DNA of 64,000 nucleotides from contig NZ_RJJQ01000021.1 of the NCBI RefSeq assembly GCF_003724155.1, forward strand, positions 1 to 64,000, written 5' to 3'. Shown here in pieces: positions 17,557-25,919 of the stretch. Under the pieces are notes generated by a model that was not told the origin of the DNA, did no database searches, and worked only from the letters and a program-made list of their open reading frames with translations. The stretch's first letter is position 1. Every line of letters begins with the position of its first letter. A program made the position numbers and the translations under genes. Source of the stretch: Flexivirga caeni. GTDB lineage: Bacteria; Actinomycetota; Actinomycetes; Actinomycetales; Dermatophilaceae.

Positions 17557-17606
17557 GTCTAGACCGAGCCAGACGTATCGCGCTATCTTTTCAGTGGCTA
17601 GACACT
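17557..17606. promoter_or_regulatory. Candidate HutC/UTRA-regulator operators between the HAD and importer genes
   Basis: The perfect palindrome GTCTAGAC lies at 17557-17564, and a related TGGCTAGACACT at 17595-17606. Sites built on GTCTAGAC are known for HutC-subfamily GntR regulators such as DasR. A similar word, ACTAGACTT, occurs at 23364-23372 upstream of the UTRA regulator at the far end of this cluster. The position 55-100 bases before the importer start codon suits a repressor site. The match is by eye. Confidence 0.5.
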
Positions 17607-17660
17607 CACCGACTCGCCCGCGCCCGGTTCCGCCGGTCGCAGTGTCATCTAGGAGACGAA

Positions 17661-18812
17661 ATGGCCCTCATCCGTGAACATTCACTCAGTCGACGCAGTC
17701 TGCTCCAGGCGGCGATCGCTACCGCGGGAACCACGGCCCTCGGTGTCGGACTGGCTGCTTGTGGCGGTTCGTCTGGCTCCAACAAGAGTAAGAAGATCGG
17801 GACGACACCTGACGAGATCGCTGCGCTCGCGAAGAAGGAAGGCAAGCTGCAACTGATCGCGTACCCGAAGACGTGGGCCAACTACGGCGGGTCATTCAAA
17901 GCTTTCACAGCCAAATACGGCATACCCATCAGCGTGGCGAATCCCGATGGCTCCAGCGCGCAGGAACTTACCGCGCTGAAGACACTGAAGGGTCAGTCGT
18001 CGGAGCCTGATGTGGTCGATATCGGATACGAGTTCACGCAACAGGCCATCAGTCAGAAGCTGATCGCTCAGTACAAGCCGGCCAATTGGGCTGCGGTTCC
18101 GACTCACTTGAAGGATCCGGACGGGTGGTGGACTGCCGCCTACTACGGGGTGATCAGCATCGGGGCAGATACGAAGAAGGTGCCCGCGCCCACCACCATG
18201 AAGGATCTCCTGAAGCCGATCTACAAGGGCAAGGTCAGCCTCGGTGGGGATCCACGCACGGCAACGGATTCGTTCGCCGCTGTGTTCGCGGCGGCTATCG
18301 CAAACGGTGGCTCGGCCGACAACGTCCAGCCGGGCATCGACTTCTTCGCGGAGCTGGTCAAGAACGGCAATTTCGTGAAGGCCACTTCGAATGATTCGGC
18401 GTTGAGCACGGGCCAGGCAGCTGTGGTGATCGACTGGAACTTCAACCTGCTCGGTTTCAAGCCGGATCTGAAAAAATCGGGTGTCGACCTGGCCTACTCG
18501 GTTCCGACCGACGCCGTGTTCGGCAACTACTATGCCCAGCCGGTCGCCGCCGACTGCCCTCAGCCGAATGCCGGTCGCTTGTGGGTCGACTGGCTGACCA
18601 GCGACGAGGGTTCTGAGCAGTATGCTCTCGGCGGTGCGGTTCCCGCCCGGTTCGAGGAGCTCGTGAAGGCCGGCTCGTTGTCGGCGAAGGCGCTGGCATC
18701 TCTTCCAGACCCCACGACGCTGAAGCAGATCACCTTTCCGACCGCGGCGCAGGCAGCGGCCGCCCAGAAGCTGGTCATGGCACAGTGGGGATCGAAGGTC
18801 CTGAACGCATGA
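17661..18812 (+). CDS. ABC importer substrate-binding lipoprotein (phosphonate/iron-type family)
   Basis: A 383-residue extracytoplasmic binding protein with a Tat-like twin arginine (RRS, residues 11-13), hydrophobic region and lipobox LAAC with the lipidated cysteine C34. The mature part is a family-1/6 solute-binding fold (TPDEIAALAKKEGKLQLIAY and onward). The ATG at 17661 is preceded by AGGAGA; the frame is open further up but without a leader. Relatives with this neighbourhood are often labelled 2-aminoethylphosphonate binding proteins, and the neighbouring phosphatase-like hydrolase supports a phosphorus compound. Related folds also bind iron, thiamine or polyamines. It overlaps the first permease by four bases. 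Confidence 0.82.
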   Translation: MALIREHSLSRRSLLQAAIATAGTTALGVGLAACGGSSGSNKSKKIGTTPDEIAALAKKEGKLQLIAYPKTWANYGGSFKAFTAKYGIPISVANPDGSSAQELTALKTLKGQSSEPDVVDIGYEFTQQAISQKLIAQYKPANWAAVPTHLKDPDGWWTAAYYGVISIGADTKKVPAPTTMKDLLKPIYKGKVSLGGDPRTATDSFAAVFAAAIANGGSADNVQPGIDFFAELVKNGNFVKATSNDSALSTGQAAVVIDWNFNLLGFKPDLKKSGVDLAYSVPTDAVFGNYYAQPVAADCPQPNAGRLWVDWLTSDEGSEQYALGGAVPARFEELVKAGSLSAKALASLPDPTTLKQITFPTAAQAAAAQKLVMAQWGSKVLNA

Positions 18813-19735
18813 CGAGTGGTGTCCCGGATCAGTTGGCCGGGCGCGGTCCGCAGCCGGACGCGTCCGGGTCCGGCCGGACACCCCTCGCCTCCTGGATCGG
18901 GCGGCTGAGACAGTGGGCGGGCATTGCGCCATACACTCTCTTCGTCGCCATCTTCCTGATCATTCCGATCGTCGCTAACGTCTGGACGAGCATCCGCAGT
19001 GACGGTCAGTTCTCCGGTCAGCCCCTGTCGCAGTTGTGGCAGCCTCAGTACCGCAATGCGTTCGAGACCTCGATCCGTTTGTCGCTGGTGACAGCGATCG
19101 TTGGCGGCGCGCTTGGCCTGACTTTGTCATGGGCGCTTGCGACGGCCCGGCGTCCCACATGGTTGCGTTCGGTCGTTCAGTCGTTCTCCGCCGTCGCGTC
19201 CCAATCCGGCGGTGTCGCGCTGGCATTCGCGTTCGTCGCTGCCATCGGAACGCAGGGTCTGGTGACTCGTGCCCTGGAGAATTCCGTCGGGCTGGACATC
19301 AGCAACTCGCTCAAGCTGACGAATTTCATGGGTTTGGCGGTCGTATATCTGTATTTCCAGGTCCCGCTCATGGCAATCCTGATGCTGCCAGCCGTCGAAG
19401 GCATCCGGAAGGAATGGAGTGAGGCTGCGCTCAGCCTGGGTGCCAGTAAGTTGCAGTATTTCCGGCACATCGTGACCCCGATACTCATCCCGTCGGTTGG
19501 GGGTGCACTGCTCGTGCTCTTCGCGAACTCTTTCAGCGCGTACGCGACCGCCTACGCGCTGACCGGGGGTAGCGTCAACCTGGTCCCGGTGCTGGTCGGC
19601 TTCTACATCTCAGGGAACGTCACGACCAATGACACACTAGCTGCATCGCTGGTGACGGGCATGATGGTCGTGGTGGTCATCTCCATGGTGTTGCGCTCCG
19701 TGGTGCTCCGGAGGACGACGCGATGGCTGCGGTGA
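18809..19735 (+). CDS. ABC importer permease, first subunit
   Basis: A 308-residue inner-membrane subunit with about six membrane spans after a cytoplasmic Gly/Pro-rich leader. Spans include IAPYTLFVAIFLIIPIVANV and LVTAIVGGALGLTLSWALAT. The permease-ATPase coupling loop is EWSEAALSLGASKLQYFRHI at about residues 200-220, the standard EAA motif. The ATG at 18809 overlaps the binding-protein stop (ATGA); an upstream GTG at 18785 in the same frame is unlikely. It overlaps the next permease by 13 bases. It forms the transmembrane channel with the second permease. Confidence 0.88.
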   Translation: MTSGVPDQLAGRGPQPDASGSGRTPLASWIGRLRQWAGIAPYTLFVAIFLIIPIVANVWTSIRSDGQFSGQPLSQLWQPQYRNAFETSIRLSLVTAIVGGALGLTLSWALATARRPTWLRSVVQSFSAVASQSGGVALAFAFVAAIGTQGLVTRALENSVGLDISNSLKLTNFMGLAVVYLYFQVPLMAILMLPAVEGIRKEWSEAALSLGASKLQYFRHIVTPILIPSVGGALLVLFANSFSAYATAYALTGGSVNLVPVLVGFYISGNVTTNDTLAASLVTGMMVVVVISMVLRSVVLRRTTRWLR

Positions 19736-20580
19736 CTGTTCGCGACCGCAACTGGAAAGCCGCGGACACCATCCGGGTGATCGTCTTCGTGGTCACGATG
19801 CTGTTCTATCTGATTCCGTTGCTGTCTGCGGCCGTCTTCGGTTTCACACTGCCAGGCCATGGATTCACCCTGCAGTCGCTCCATCCGGCACTGGCAGAGA
19901 CGGGCTTCTGGACCGGCGTGGTGCAGACCATTGAACTGGCCATCCTGACGTCCGTCGTGTCGATCGCGCTGCTCTTGCCGACGCTGATCTGGCTGCACCT
20001 GCGATCCCAGCGTTTGCTGGCCGTGGCAGAGGGGTTGTCACTGATTCCTTTCGTCGTCCCGCCGGTCGCGCTGGTCACCGGCGCGAACATCTTCTTCCGC
20101 GCGGTTTTCCCATCGTTCCTGGTGAGCGTTTACTCATTGGTGCCGTTCTACGTGATCCTGGCGCTACCCCTTGTCTTCCGGGCGCTAGATTCAGGCATCC
20201 GCGCGATCGACATACGGACTCTGATGGATGCTTCACATAGCCTCGGCGCCGGAAGCATTCGCACGATCCTGCAGATCATCCAGCCGAACGTGCGGTCGGC
20301 GATTCTGGTCGCGGCGCTGCTGTCCTCGTCGATGGCGATCGGTGAATATGCGGTGGCGAGTCTGCTGCTGCACTCGACGTTCCCGGTACTCGTAGCGGTG
20401 GCGGGCCAGACGGCACCCCGTGCGGCAGCGGCCTTGTCATTCATCGCCATCGTAGCGACGTGGTTGCTGATGCTGTTGCTGTCGGTCGTGTCACGAAGCC
20501 ACAGACACATTGCCCCGGCGGATGCCGGACAGGCTGCTGGAATTGACACTGACAATCTGCGAGAGGGAGTCCTGCAGTGA
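19723..20580 (+). CDS. ABC importer permease, second subunit
   Basis: This 285-residue polytopic protein has six predicted spans (VFVVTMLFYLIPLLSAAVFG, IELAILTSVVSIALLLPTLI and others). Its EAA-type loop is LMDASHSLGAGSIRTILQII, which contacts the ATPase. It pairs with the upstream permease to make a heterodimeric channel, as in PhnU/PhnV or SfuB-split systems. The start ATG lies inside the upstream gene. Its stop overlaps the GTG of the ATPase gene (GTGA). Confidence 0.88.
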   Translation: MAAVTVRDRNWKAADTIRVIVFVVTMLFYLIPLLSAAVFGFTLPGHGFTLQSLHPALAETGFWTGVVQTIELAILTSVVSIALLLPTLIWLHLRSQRLLAVAEGLSLIPFVVPPVALVTGANIFFRAVFPSFLVSVYSLVPFYVILALPLVFRALDSGIRAIDIRTLMDASHSLGAGSIRTILQIIQPNVRSAILVAALLSSSMAIGEYAVASLLLHSTFPVLVAVAGQTAPRAAAALSFIAIVATWLLMLLLSVVSRSHRHIAPADAGQAAGIDTDNLREGVLQ

Positions 20581-21659
20581 GCGCGCAACCGGAGACGACG
20601 AGCGCCGCCGAGGTCGAACTTGTCGGCGTGACAAAACAGTTCGGACGCAAGACGGTGCTGTCCGCCCTCGATCTGCGCATCGAGGGCGGCACCTTGCTGG
20701 CGCTGCTCGGCCCGTCGGGCTGTGGGAAGACGACGACTTTGCGGGTGCTTGCCGGATTCGATACGCCGAGCGCTGGACGGGTCCTGATCGACGGGACGGA
20801 CGTGACGCGCGCGAGCGTCAAGCGTCGCGGGATTGGCATCGTTTTCCAGGCTTACAGCCTCTTCCCACATATGACCGCGCGAGAGAACGTCGCCTATGGC
20901 TTGCGGGTTGCGCGGGCTGGCAAGACCGAGCGCTCCACCCGGGCCGACGAGCTGCTTGACCTCGTGGGACTGTCCGAACTGGCCGGTCAGTACCCGCAGC
21001 AACTCTCCGGTGGCCAGCAACAACGGGTTGCGCTTGCGCGAGCGTTGGCGGTGCGCCCCAGGGTGCTCCTTCTCGACGAGCCACTGTCGGCTCTCGATGC
21101 GAAAGTCCGCGCCCAGCTGCGTGGTCAGATCCGGCAGATCCAGCAAGAGACCGGCACGACCACACTGATGGTCACCCACGATCAAGAAGAAGCGCTGACA
21201 ATGGCCGACCAGATCGGCGTCATGTCGGACGGTCGCATCGAGCAACTCGGTACGCCGTCCGAGATCTATCAGCACCCGCGGACAGCGTTCGTTTCGGAGT
21301 TCGTGGGGGCGGTCAACCGGATCCCGGCGACGGTGGATGGATCCGCGCTGCTGGTGCTCAACCGTCGACTTGTCGTATCCAATCCGGACGCGGGTCTGAC
21401 GGGCGCGGTGGATGCCCTTATCCGTCCTGAGGACCTCCGCATTGACGCTGCCGGGGATGGCGACTCCGAGATCAACGCCATGATCATGCGGGGTGCCGTC
21501 ACGAGTCTGGACGTCACCATCGATTCGCTGGGCACGGCGTTCCGAGTCGATCTGCCGTCGCCTGCGGCGTCGCGCTTTCACACCGGCGATCGGGTGCGCC
21601 TCACTCCGACCCGCGACGAGGCGCTGGTGGACGGTCACCGGGAGCGTGCTGAGTCATGA
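20577..21659 (+). CDS. ABC importer ATPase with TOBE domain
   Basis: The 360-residue nucleotide-binding subunit has Walker A GPSGCGKTT at 45-53, a Q-loop in VFQAYSLFPH, signature LSGGQQQRVALARA, Walker B LLLDEPLSALD and the switch histidine in VTHDQEEA. The last 110 or so residues form a TOBE-like beta domain (IRPEDLRID), typical of the CysA/PotA/FbpC importer class and often involved in substrate-dependent regulation. It begins at a GTG overlapping the permease stop and overlaps the following hydrolase by four bases. Five consecutive overlapping genes imply one transcript. Confidence 0.92.
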   Translation: MSAQPETTSAAEVELVGVTKQFGRKTVLSALDLRIEGGTLLALLGPSGCGKTTTLRVLAGFDTPSAGRVLIDGTDVTRASVKRRGIGIVFQAYSLFPHMTARENVAYGLRVARAGKTERSTRADELLDLVGLSELAGQYPQQLSGGQQQRVALARALAVRPRVLLLDEPLSALDAKVRAQLRGQIRQIQQETGTTTLMVTHDQEEALTMADQIGVMSDGRIEQLGTPSEIYQHPRTAFVSEFVGAVNRIPATVDGSALLVLNRRLVVSNPDAGLTGAVDALIRPEDLRIDAAGDGDSEINAMIMRGAVTSLDVTIDSLGTAFRVDLPSPAASRFHTGDRVRLTPTRDEALVDGHRERAES

Positions 21660-22477
21660 TCCGGCGCAAGGTCTGCCTCATCGGGATCGACGGGCTCAGG
21701 TTGGACATTGCCCTCGAAGAAGGTGTGGCGCCGGTGCTGAGTTCGATGATGCAGCACTCAGCGGTGGCGTCCATGCAGATGGAGGTACCGACCATTTCCG
21801 GACCAGGGTGGTCTTCCTTGCTGACCGGTGCATCCCACGATGAGCATGGAGTCAGGGACAACTCGTTCGTGGGTCAGCGGCTGGCCCATCACCCCGACTT
21901 CCTGAGTCGCGCGTTCTATGCGGATCAGAAGACCACGACGTTCGCGGCGGCCGGTTGGCCACCGCTGGTCGACCCGGCCGGAGTCGGTCCCGTCATACAC
22001 GCCCGCGCCGAGCAGCAGCGGGCGGGTTTGCACGGCCTCGTGGTCCGCGATGGTGAAACCTACGGTTACCGCAGGGCAGACGGAGAGGTTGCCGACGTGG
22101 CCGTCGCGGTGCTGCGCGAGCACGCTCCGGACGCCAGCTTCGTGTACTTCTGCCAGGCCGACGAAGCGGGTCACCTCTTCGGTGCGCAGACCCCCGAGTA
22201 TCGCTCGGCGATCACGTGTGTCGATGCGCAGCTGGGGCGTGTCCTGGAAGCAATCACAGATCGAGACGCGGATGGCTCCGAACGCTGGCTGGTTGTGGTC
22301 ACCACCGATCACGGTCATCTCGATCGCGGCGGCCACGGCGGCGGCGAGCCTGAGGTGCGGCGCTCTTTCGTGGCCGCGCAGGTGATCGGTGCAGACGCCG
22401 CCATACTTCCCGAGACCATACATCCGACCGAACTGACGCCCTTGATGCTCGCGTACCTGGCAGGTGAGTGGGGCTGA
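21656..22477 (+). CDS. Alkaline-phosphatase-superfamily hydrolase (phosphodiesterase/phosphonoacetate-hydrolase-like)
   Basis: This 273-residue enzyme retains every metal-binding and nucleophile position of the NPP/phosphonoacetate-hydrolase branch: D12 (GIDGLR), nucleophile T46 (PTISGPGW), D169 and H173 (DEAGHLFG), D218-H219 (TTDHGH) and H227 (GGHGG). Two zinc ions would be expected. No signal peptide is seen, so it acts in the cytoplasm on an imported compound. It is shorter than most NPPs (about 400 residues), which suggests a compact cap and a small substrate. Its ATG overlaps the ATPase stop. Candidate reactions are cleavage of a C-P bond in a phosphonocarboxylate or hydrolysis of a phosphate mono/diester; sequence alone cannot decide. 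Confidence 0.8.
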   Translation: MIRRKVCLIGIDGLRLDIALEEGVAPVLSSMMQHSAVASMQMEVPTISGPGWSSLLTGASHDEHGVRDNSFVGQRLAHHPDFLSRAFYADQKTTTFAAAGWPPLVDPAGVGPVIHARAEQQRAGLHGLVVRDGETYGYRRADGEVADVAVAVLREHAPDASFVYFCQADEAGHLFGAQTPEYRSAITCVDAQLGRVLEAITDRDADGSERWLVVVTTDHGHLDRGGHGGGEPEVRRSFVAAQVIGADAAILPETIHPTELTPLMLAYLAGEWG

Positions 22478-22490
22478 GGCTCCGCTGGGA

Positions 22491-23279
22491 TCAGTTGTCG
22501 ATACGGGCGGTCAGCATGATTCTCGCCCGGTCCGCACGAAAGTAATCTTCGGAGTATTCGACCGGCTTTCCGTCGCCCGCCAGGGCGGTGCGGCAGACCC
22601 GCAGGACGGGCGTTGCCTGATCGACGTCGAGCAGGTGGGCATACTCGGTCGGCGCGATCACCGGCTCGAGCACTTCTGTCGCTGAGACCGGGGCTCGGCC
22701 CTGGCTGCGAAGGAGGGTGTAGAGGGAACCGGACAAACGGTGTTTCAGCAGGTCTGCGAAGAGGTCAGCCGGGAAGTAGCTCTCCTCGACTGCGATCGGA
22801 CTACGGTTCGCTGAGCGCAGCCGAACTACTGTGTGCACCTGGGCACCGCGGCAGAGTTGCAGTGCCTCCCGCACGGCCCGGCTCGGACGGCACGTCGTGG
22901 TCCGGATCACCTTTGCACCCGCACGCAGGTGCGCGCGGCGCATCTGGTCGGTGAAGCTGGGAAGGCCGGTGAGGTCGAAATCGATGCGCGGTTGGGCGAT
23001 GAAGTTCCCACCCCAGCGTCCTCGGCGGCGGACCAGCTTTCCCGCCGCCTCAAGGCTGCCCAATGCCTGCCGCAACGTCATTCGGCTGACGCCCAATGCG
23101 CTCGCGAGTTCGACCTCCGGAGGCAGCTTGTCCTCGGGCCGCAGACGGGCCGACGAGATCAAACCGGCGAGCCATGCCTCAATGACCGAGTGCGCGGGCT
23201 GCTCCGGGCCCGCGTGCACGTCGGGAAGATCGCTCATCACGCGGCTTCGCATCGTGAGGGTGCGCACCTCAGGGACCAT
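22491..23279 (-). CDS. HutC-family GntR regulator with UTRA domain
   Basis: The protein has a GntR winged helix (LPPEVELASALGVSRMTLRQALGSLEAAGKLVRR, given in part by PPEVELASALGVSR) followed by a UTRA effector domain ending YSEDYFRADRARIMLTARI. The start chosen, ATG at 23279 (262 residues), has AAGG eight bases upstream. ATG at 23237 and a TTG at 23330 are alternatives. UTRA domains usually sense a small sugar- or phosphonate-like ligand of the regulated pathway, as PhnF does. It lies convergent to the importer operon, 13 bases after the hydrolase stop, and likely represses it. Confidence 0.87.
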   Translation of the reverse strand: MVPEVRTLTMRSRVMSDLPDVHAGPEQPAHSVIEAWLAGLISSARLRPEDKLPPEVELASALGVSRMTLRQALGSLEAAGKLVRRRGRWGGNFIAQPRIDFDLTGLPSFTDQMRRAHLRAGAKVIRTTTCRPSRAVREALQLCRGAQVHTVVRLRSANRSPIAVEESYFPADLFADLLKHRLSGSLYTLLRSQGRAPVSATEVLEPVIAPTEYAHLLDVDQATPVLRVCRTALAGDGKPVEYSEDYFRADRARIMLTARIDN

Positions 23280-23363
23280 ATCGTGACCTTGTGCCGGCGA
23301 GTTGCAGCTACGACCGAGTAATCCGTCCAAGAGTATTCACCCCCAGCACTTTTGCGTCAATAG

Positions 23364-23372
23364 ACTAGACTT
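23364..23372. promoter_or_regulatory. Candidate autoregulatory HutC-type site
   Basis: ACTAGACTT, within the longer AATAGACTAGACTTATGG, lies about 85 bases upstream of the chosen start of the UTRA regulator and about 125 bases upstream of the MgtC start. Read on the other strand it gives AAGTCTAG, which is shared with the palindrome at 17554-17565. This suggests one regulator acting at both ends of the cluster. Confidence 0.4.
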
Positions 23373-23495
23373 ATGGAAGTACACTTGCCGGATGCCGGAA
23401 TTGGGCAGGAAGGACCGGTGGTCGCCATGCCGGTGCGCCGCCTCACGAGGCCGGCAGGTCTTCGTGACTATGTTCAAGTGCCGGGGTGATCTGAC

Positions 23496-24251
23496 GTGAT
23501 CGCACTGGCCACGGAGCCAATGGGGCAGGGCTGGACCCAGATCGGAGAGCTTGCAGTCGCATTCGGGCTGTCTGCCGTGATCGGCCTGGAACGGGAACTC
23601 AAACAGCGATCTGCAGGCATCCGTACCTACACGGTGGTCGGATTTGCTTCCGCGCTGTTCATGCTGGTCAGCAAGTACGGCTTTACCGACGTGCTCGTGC
23701 CGGGCAGGGTCATCGTCGATCCATCTCGCGTCGCAGCGCAGATCGTGTCCGGCCTGGGTTTCATCGGTGGCGGGATCATCTTCGTCCGGCGAGGGTCCGT
23801 GCGCGGCCTGACCACGGCAGCGAGCGTCTGGCTGACCGCTGCGGTGGGCTCTGCGGCTGGAGCGGGTCTGGAGGGACTCGCCTGCGTCGCAACCGTCGGC
23901 TACTTCGTCACGATCCTTCTGTTGCCGCCTCTTGCCAGATTGGTGGCGCGGTATGTCGTGACTCCGTGGCCGACTCTCACGGTGGACTATCTGGATGGTC
24001 GCGGGCTGCTGCGTGACGTCCTTGCCATCGTGACCCAGTCCGGGTTCGCCGTGGCCGGGTTGAACACCAGCCGCGAGGTCGATGCCGATGCAGATCCCGG
24101 CCGCGTTGGTGTCATTGGCGAAGGATCGTCCGTCGAGGTCAAGGTGTTGCTGTCCGGACGCGGCGACTTGCAGCCGTTGATCACCTCTTTGACCGAGCTG
24201 GACGGCGTACTGCGAGTCGGGACCGAACACGACGGCGAACCCGACGAGTAG
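23496..24251 (+). CDS. MgtC/SapB family membrane protein
   Basis: A 251-residue protein with five hydrophobic segments in its first 155 residues and a soluble C-terminal domain. The MgtC signature is clear: GLSAVIGLERELKQRSAGIRTY, then GLGFIGGGIIFV and GLTTAASVWLTAAVG. MgtC proteins act in survival at low magnesium and in phosphate/ATP homeostasis. The start is a GTG at 23496. Location next to the putative phosphonate/phosphoester cluster fits a link to phosphate balance, but that is inference. The 130 bases after it (24252-24381) show no gene. Confidence 0.88.
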   Translation: MIALATEPMGQGWTQIGELAVAFGLSAVIGLERELKQRSAGIRTYTVVGFASALFMLVSKYGFTDVLVPGRVIVDPSRVAAQIVSGLGFIGGGIIFVRRGSVRGLTTAASVWLTAAVGSAAGAGLEGLACVATVGYFVTILLLPPLARLVARYVVTPWPTLTVDYLDGRGLLRDVLAIVTQSGFAVAGLNTSREVDADADPGRVGVIGEGSSVEVKVLLSGRGDLQPLITSLTELDGVLRVGTEHDGEPDE

Positions 24252-24381
24252 TAGTCGAAGGTCTCTTCCACGGTGGGCTGATCATGACCGCTCAGCCCCC
24301 TCTGCGGAATCGTTGGGAGCCCGAAGCGAAGTGGCATGTAACATTGCACTGGGATCGCATCGTCCAGAGAGGTGAACCTCC

Positions 24382-25560
24382 GTGCACGTAGTCATCGTGG
24401 GTGCCGGAATCGTCGGCGCTGCCTGCGCGCGGCGGCTGGCGGCCGACGGTCACGATGTCACGATCGTCGACCGTGGGGGCGCGGCCGGAGGAACTTCCGC
24501 ATCCGGCGAGGGCAACCTGCTGCTGTCGGACAAGGAGCCGGGCGCCGAGCTCGAGCTGGCGCAGTTTTCGGCCCGGCTGTGGGGCGAGCTCCCGAACGCC
24601 CTGGCGGGTGAGACCGGGCGCGTCCCGGCAATCGAGTATGACGCCAAGGGCGGTCTCGTCGTCGCGCTCACCGACGAGGGCGCCCACGCGCTCGGCCAGT
24701 TCGCGAGCGGTCAGTCCGGCGCAGGTGTCGACGCCCGCCCGATCACCCCCGGCGAAGCGCGCCGCTACGAGCCCTGGCTGAGTGACCGGGTCACTGGCGC
24801 CGTCTTCTACCCGCAGGACGCCCAGGTGCAGCCGGCCGCCGCAACCCTCGCACTCCTGGAGTCGGCCACCGACGGCGGGGCGCGCCTCCTGCAAGGTCAC
24901 GAGGTGCTCGGGCCGCTGCTCGACTCGGCAGGCACACTGACGGGCGTGCGCACCTCCCGCGGGCAGGTGTCCGCCGACCGGGTGCTGATCGCAGCCGGTC
25001 CGTGGTCCGGGGCCGTGGCGGAACGCCTCGGCGTCCGGCTGCCGGTGCTGCCTCGCCGGGGCATGATCCTGGTGACGACGCGGATGCCGCGGCGCATCCT
25101 GCACAAGGTGTATGACGCCGACTACGTCGGAGCCGTTACCTCGGACGACGCGGACTTGCAGGTGTCCAGCGTCGTCGAATCAACAGCTGCCGGAACGGTT
25201 TTGATCGGTTCATCGCGTCAGCGCACGGGATTCGACGACACCCTCCAGGTGGTGGCGCTGCGCCGGATCGCCGCCCGGGCCATCCGGCTCTTCCCGTTTC
25301 TCGCCGACGTGCCGATGATGCGCTCGTATGGCGGCTTCCGGCCCTACCTACCGGACCATCTCCCGGTCATCGGCGCCGACCCGCGGCTGCCCGGGTTGTG
25401 GCACGCGACCGGTCACGAGGGCGCTGGCATCGGATTGTCATTGGGCACAGCGGAACTCGTCGCCGATCTGATGGCGGGACGGCAATGCACCATCGACCCG
25501 GCGCCGTTCGCGCCGGACCGGCCGAGTTTGGCACCGCACCTGGAAGCGGAGGTGGCCTGA
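24382..25560 (+). CDS. D-hydroxyproline dehydrogenase catalytic subunit (HcnC-like FAD oxidoreductase)
   Basis: This 392-residue DAO-type flavoprotein has its FAD dinucleotide motif at the very start (VIVGAGIVGAACARRLA, residues 4-20) and the C-terminal HATGHEGAGIGLSLGTAELVA that closes the FAD site. It starts at a GTG with AGAGAGGTG upstream. Together with the next two genes it forms the alpha3-type heterotrimer seen in HcnABC hydrogen cyanide synthase and in D-hydroxyproline dehydrogenases. It would oxidise cis-4-hydroxy-D-proline to 1-pyrroline-4-hydroxy-2-carboxylate. The assignment rests on the downstream epimerase and deaminase. Its TGA shares one base with the ATG of the small iron-sulfur subunit. 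Confidence 0.85.
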   Translation: MHVVIVGAGIVGAACARRLAADGHDVTIVDRGGAAGGTSASGEGNLLLSDKEPGAELELAQFSARLWGELPNALAGETGRVPAIEYDAKGGLVVALTDEGAHALGQFASGQSGAGVDARPITPGEARRYEPWLSDRVTGAVFYPQDAQVQPAAATLALLESATDGGARLLQGHEVLGPLLDSAGTLTGVRTSRGQVSADRVLIAAGPWSGAVAERLGVRLPVLPRRGMILVTTRMPRRILHKVYDADYVGAVTSDDADLQVSSVVESTAAGTVLIGSSRQRTGFDDTLQVVALRRIAARAIRLFPFLADVPMMRSYGGFRPYLPDHLPVIGADPRLPGLWHATGHEGAGIGLSLGTAELVADLMAGRQCTIDPAPFAPDRPSLAPHLEAEVA

Positions 25561-25919
25561 TGGTGTCCCGTCGCATGCCGCCCGCCGCGGACCCGACACG
25601 GCCACCCTCCGACGTGCCGATCACGATCACGCTCGATGGCACGCCATACACCGGCACCGCGGGTCAGACCCTCGCCGGCGTGCTGCTGGGCGCCGGCCGG
25701 CTGAGCTGGCGCACCTCGCCCGGTGGTGCGTCGCGCGGTGTCTTCTGTGGCATCGGCGTGTGCTTCGACTGCATCGCGACCGTGAACGACGCGTGCGACG
25801 TGCGGCTCTGCCAGCGGCGGGCCGTGGACGGCGACCGGGTGGTCAGTCAAGGCCTCGATGCGCCTCTCCCGCTGCGCTCCGCCGGCACTCGGCCGGCGCA
25901 TGGAGTCGCGGATGTCTGA
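25560..25919 (+). CDS. [2Fe-2S] small subunit of the D-hydroxyproline dehydrogenase (HcnA-like)
   Basis: A 119-residue ferredoxin-like protein (Fer2_4 type). Cluster ligands are C63, C68, C71 and C84 in CGIGVCFDC and RLCQ; an extra cysteine, C79, lies between. The ATG at 25560 overlaps the preceding stop by one base (TGATG). Frames open further upstream are shadows of the flavoprotein gene. In the heterotrimer it carries electrons between the two flavoprotein subunits. It overlaps the next gene by eight bases. Confidence 0.87.
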   Translation: MVSRRMPPAADPTRPPSDVPITITLDGTPYTGTAGQTLAGVLLGAGRLSWRTSPGGASRGVFCGIGVCFDCIATVNDACDVRLCQRRAVDGDRVVSQGLDAPLPLRSAGTRPAHGVADV

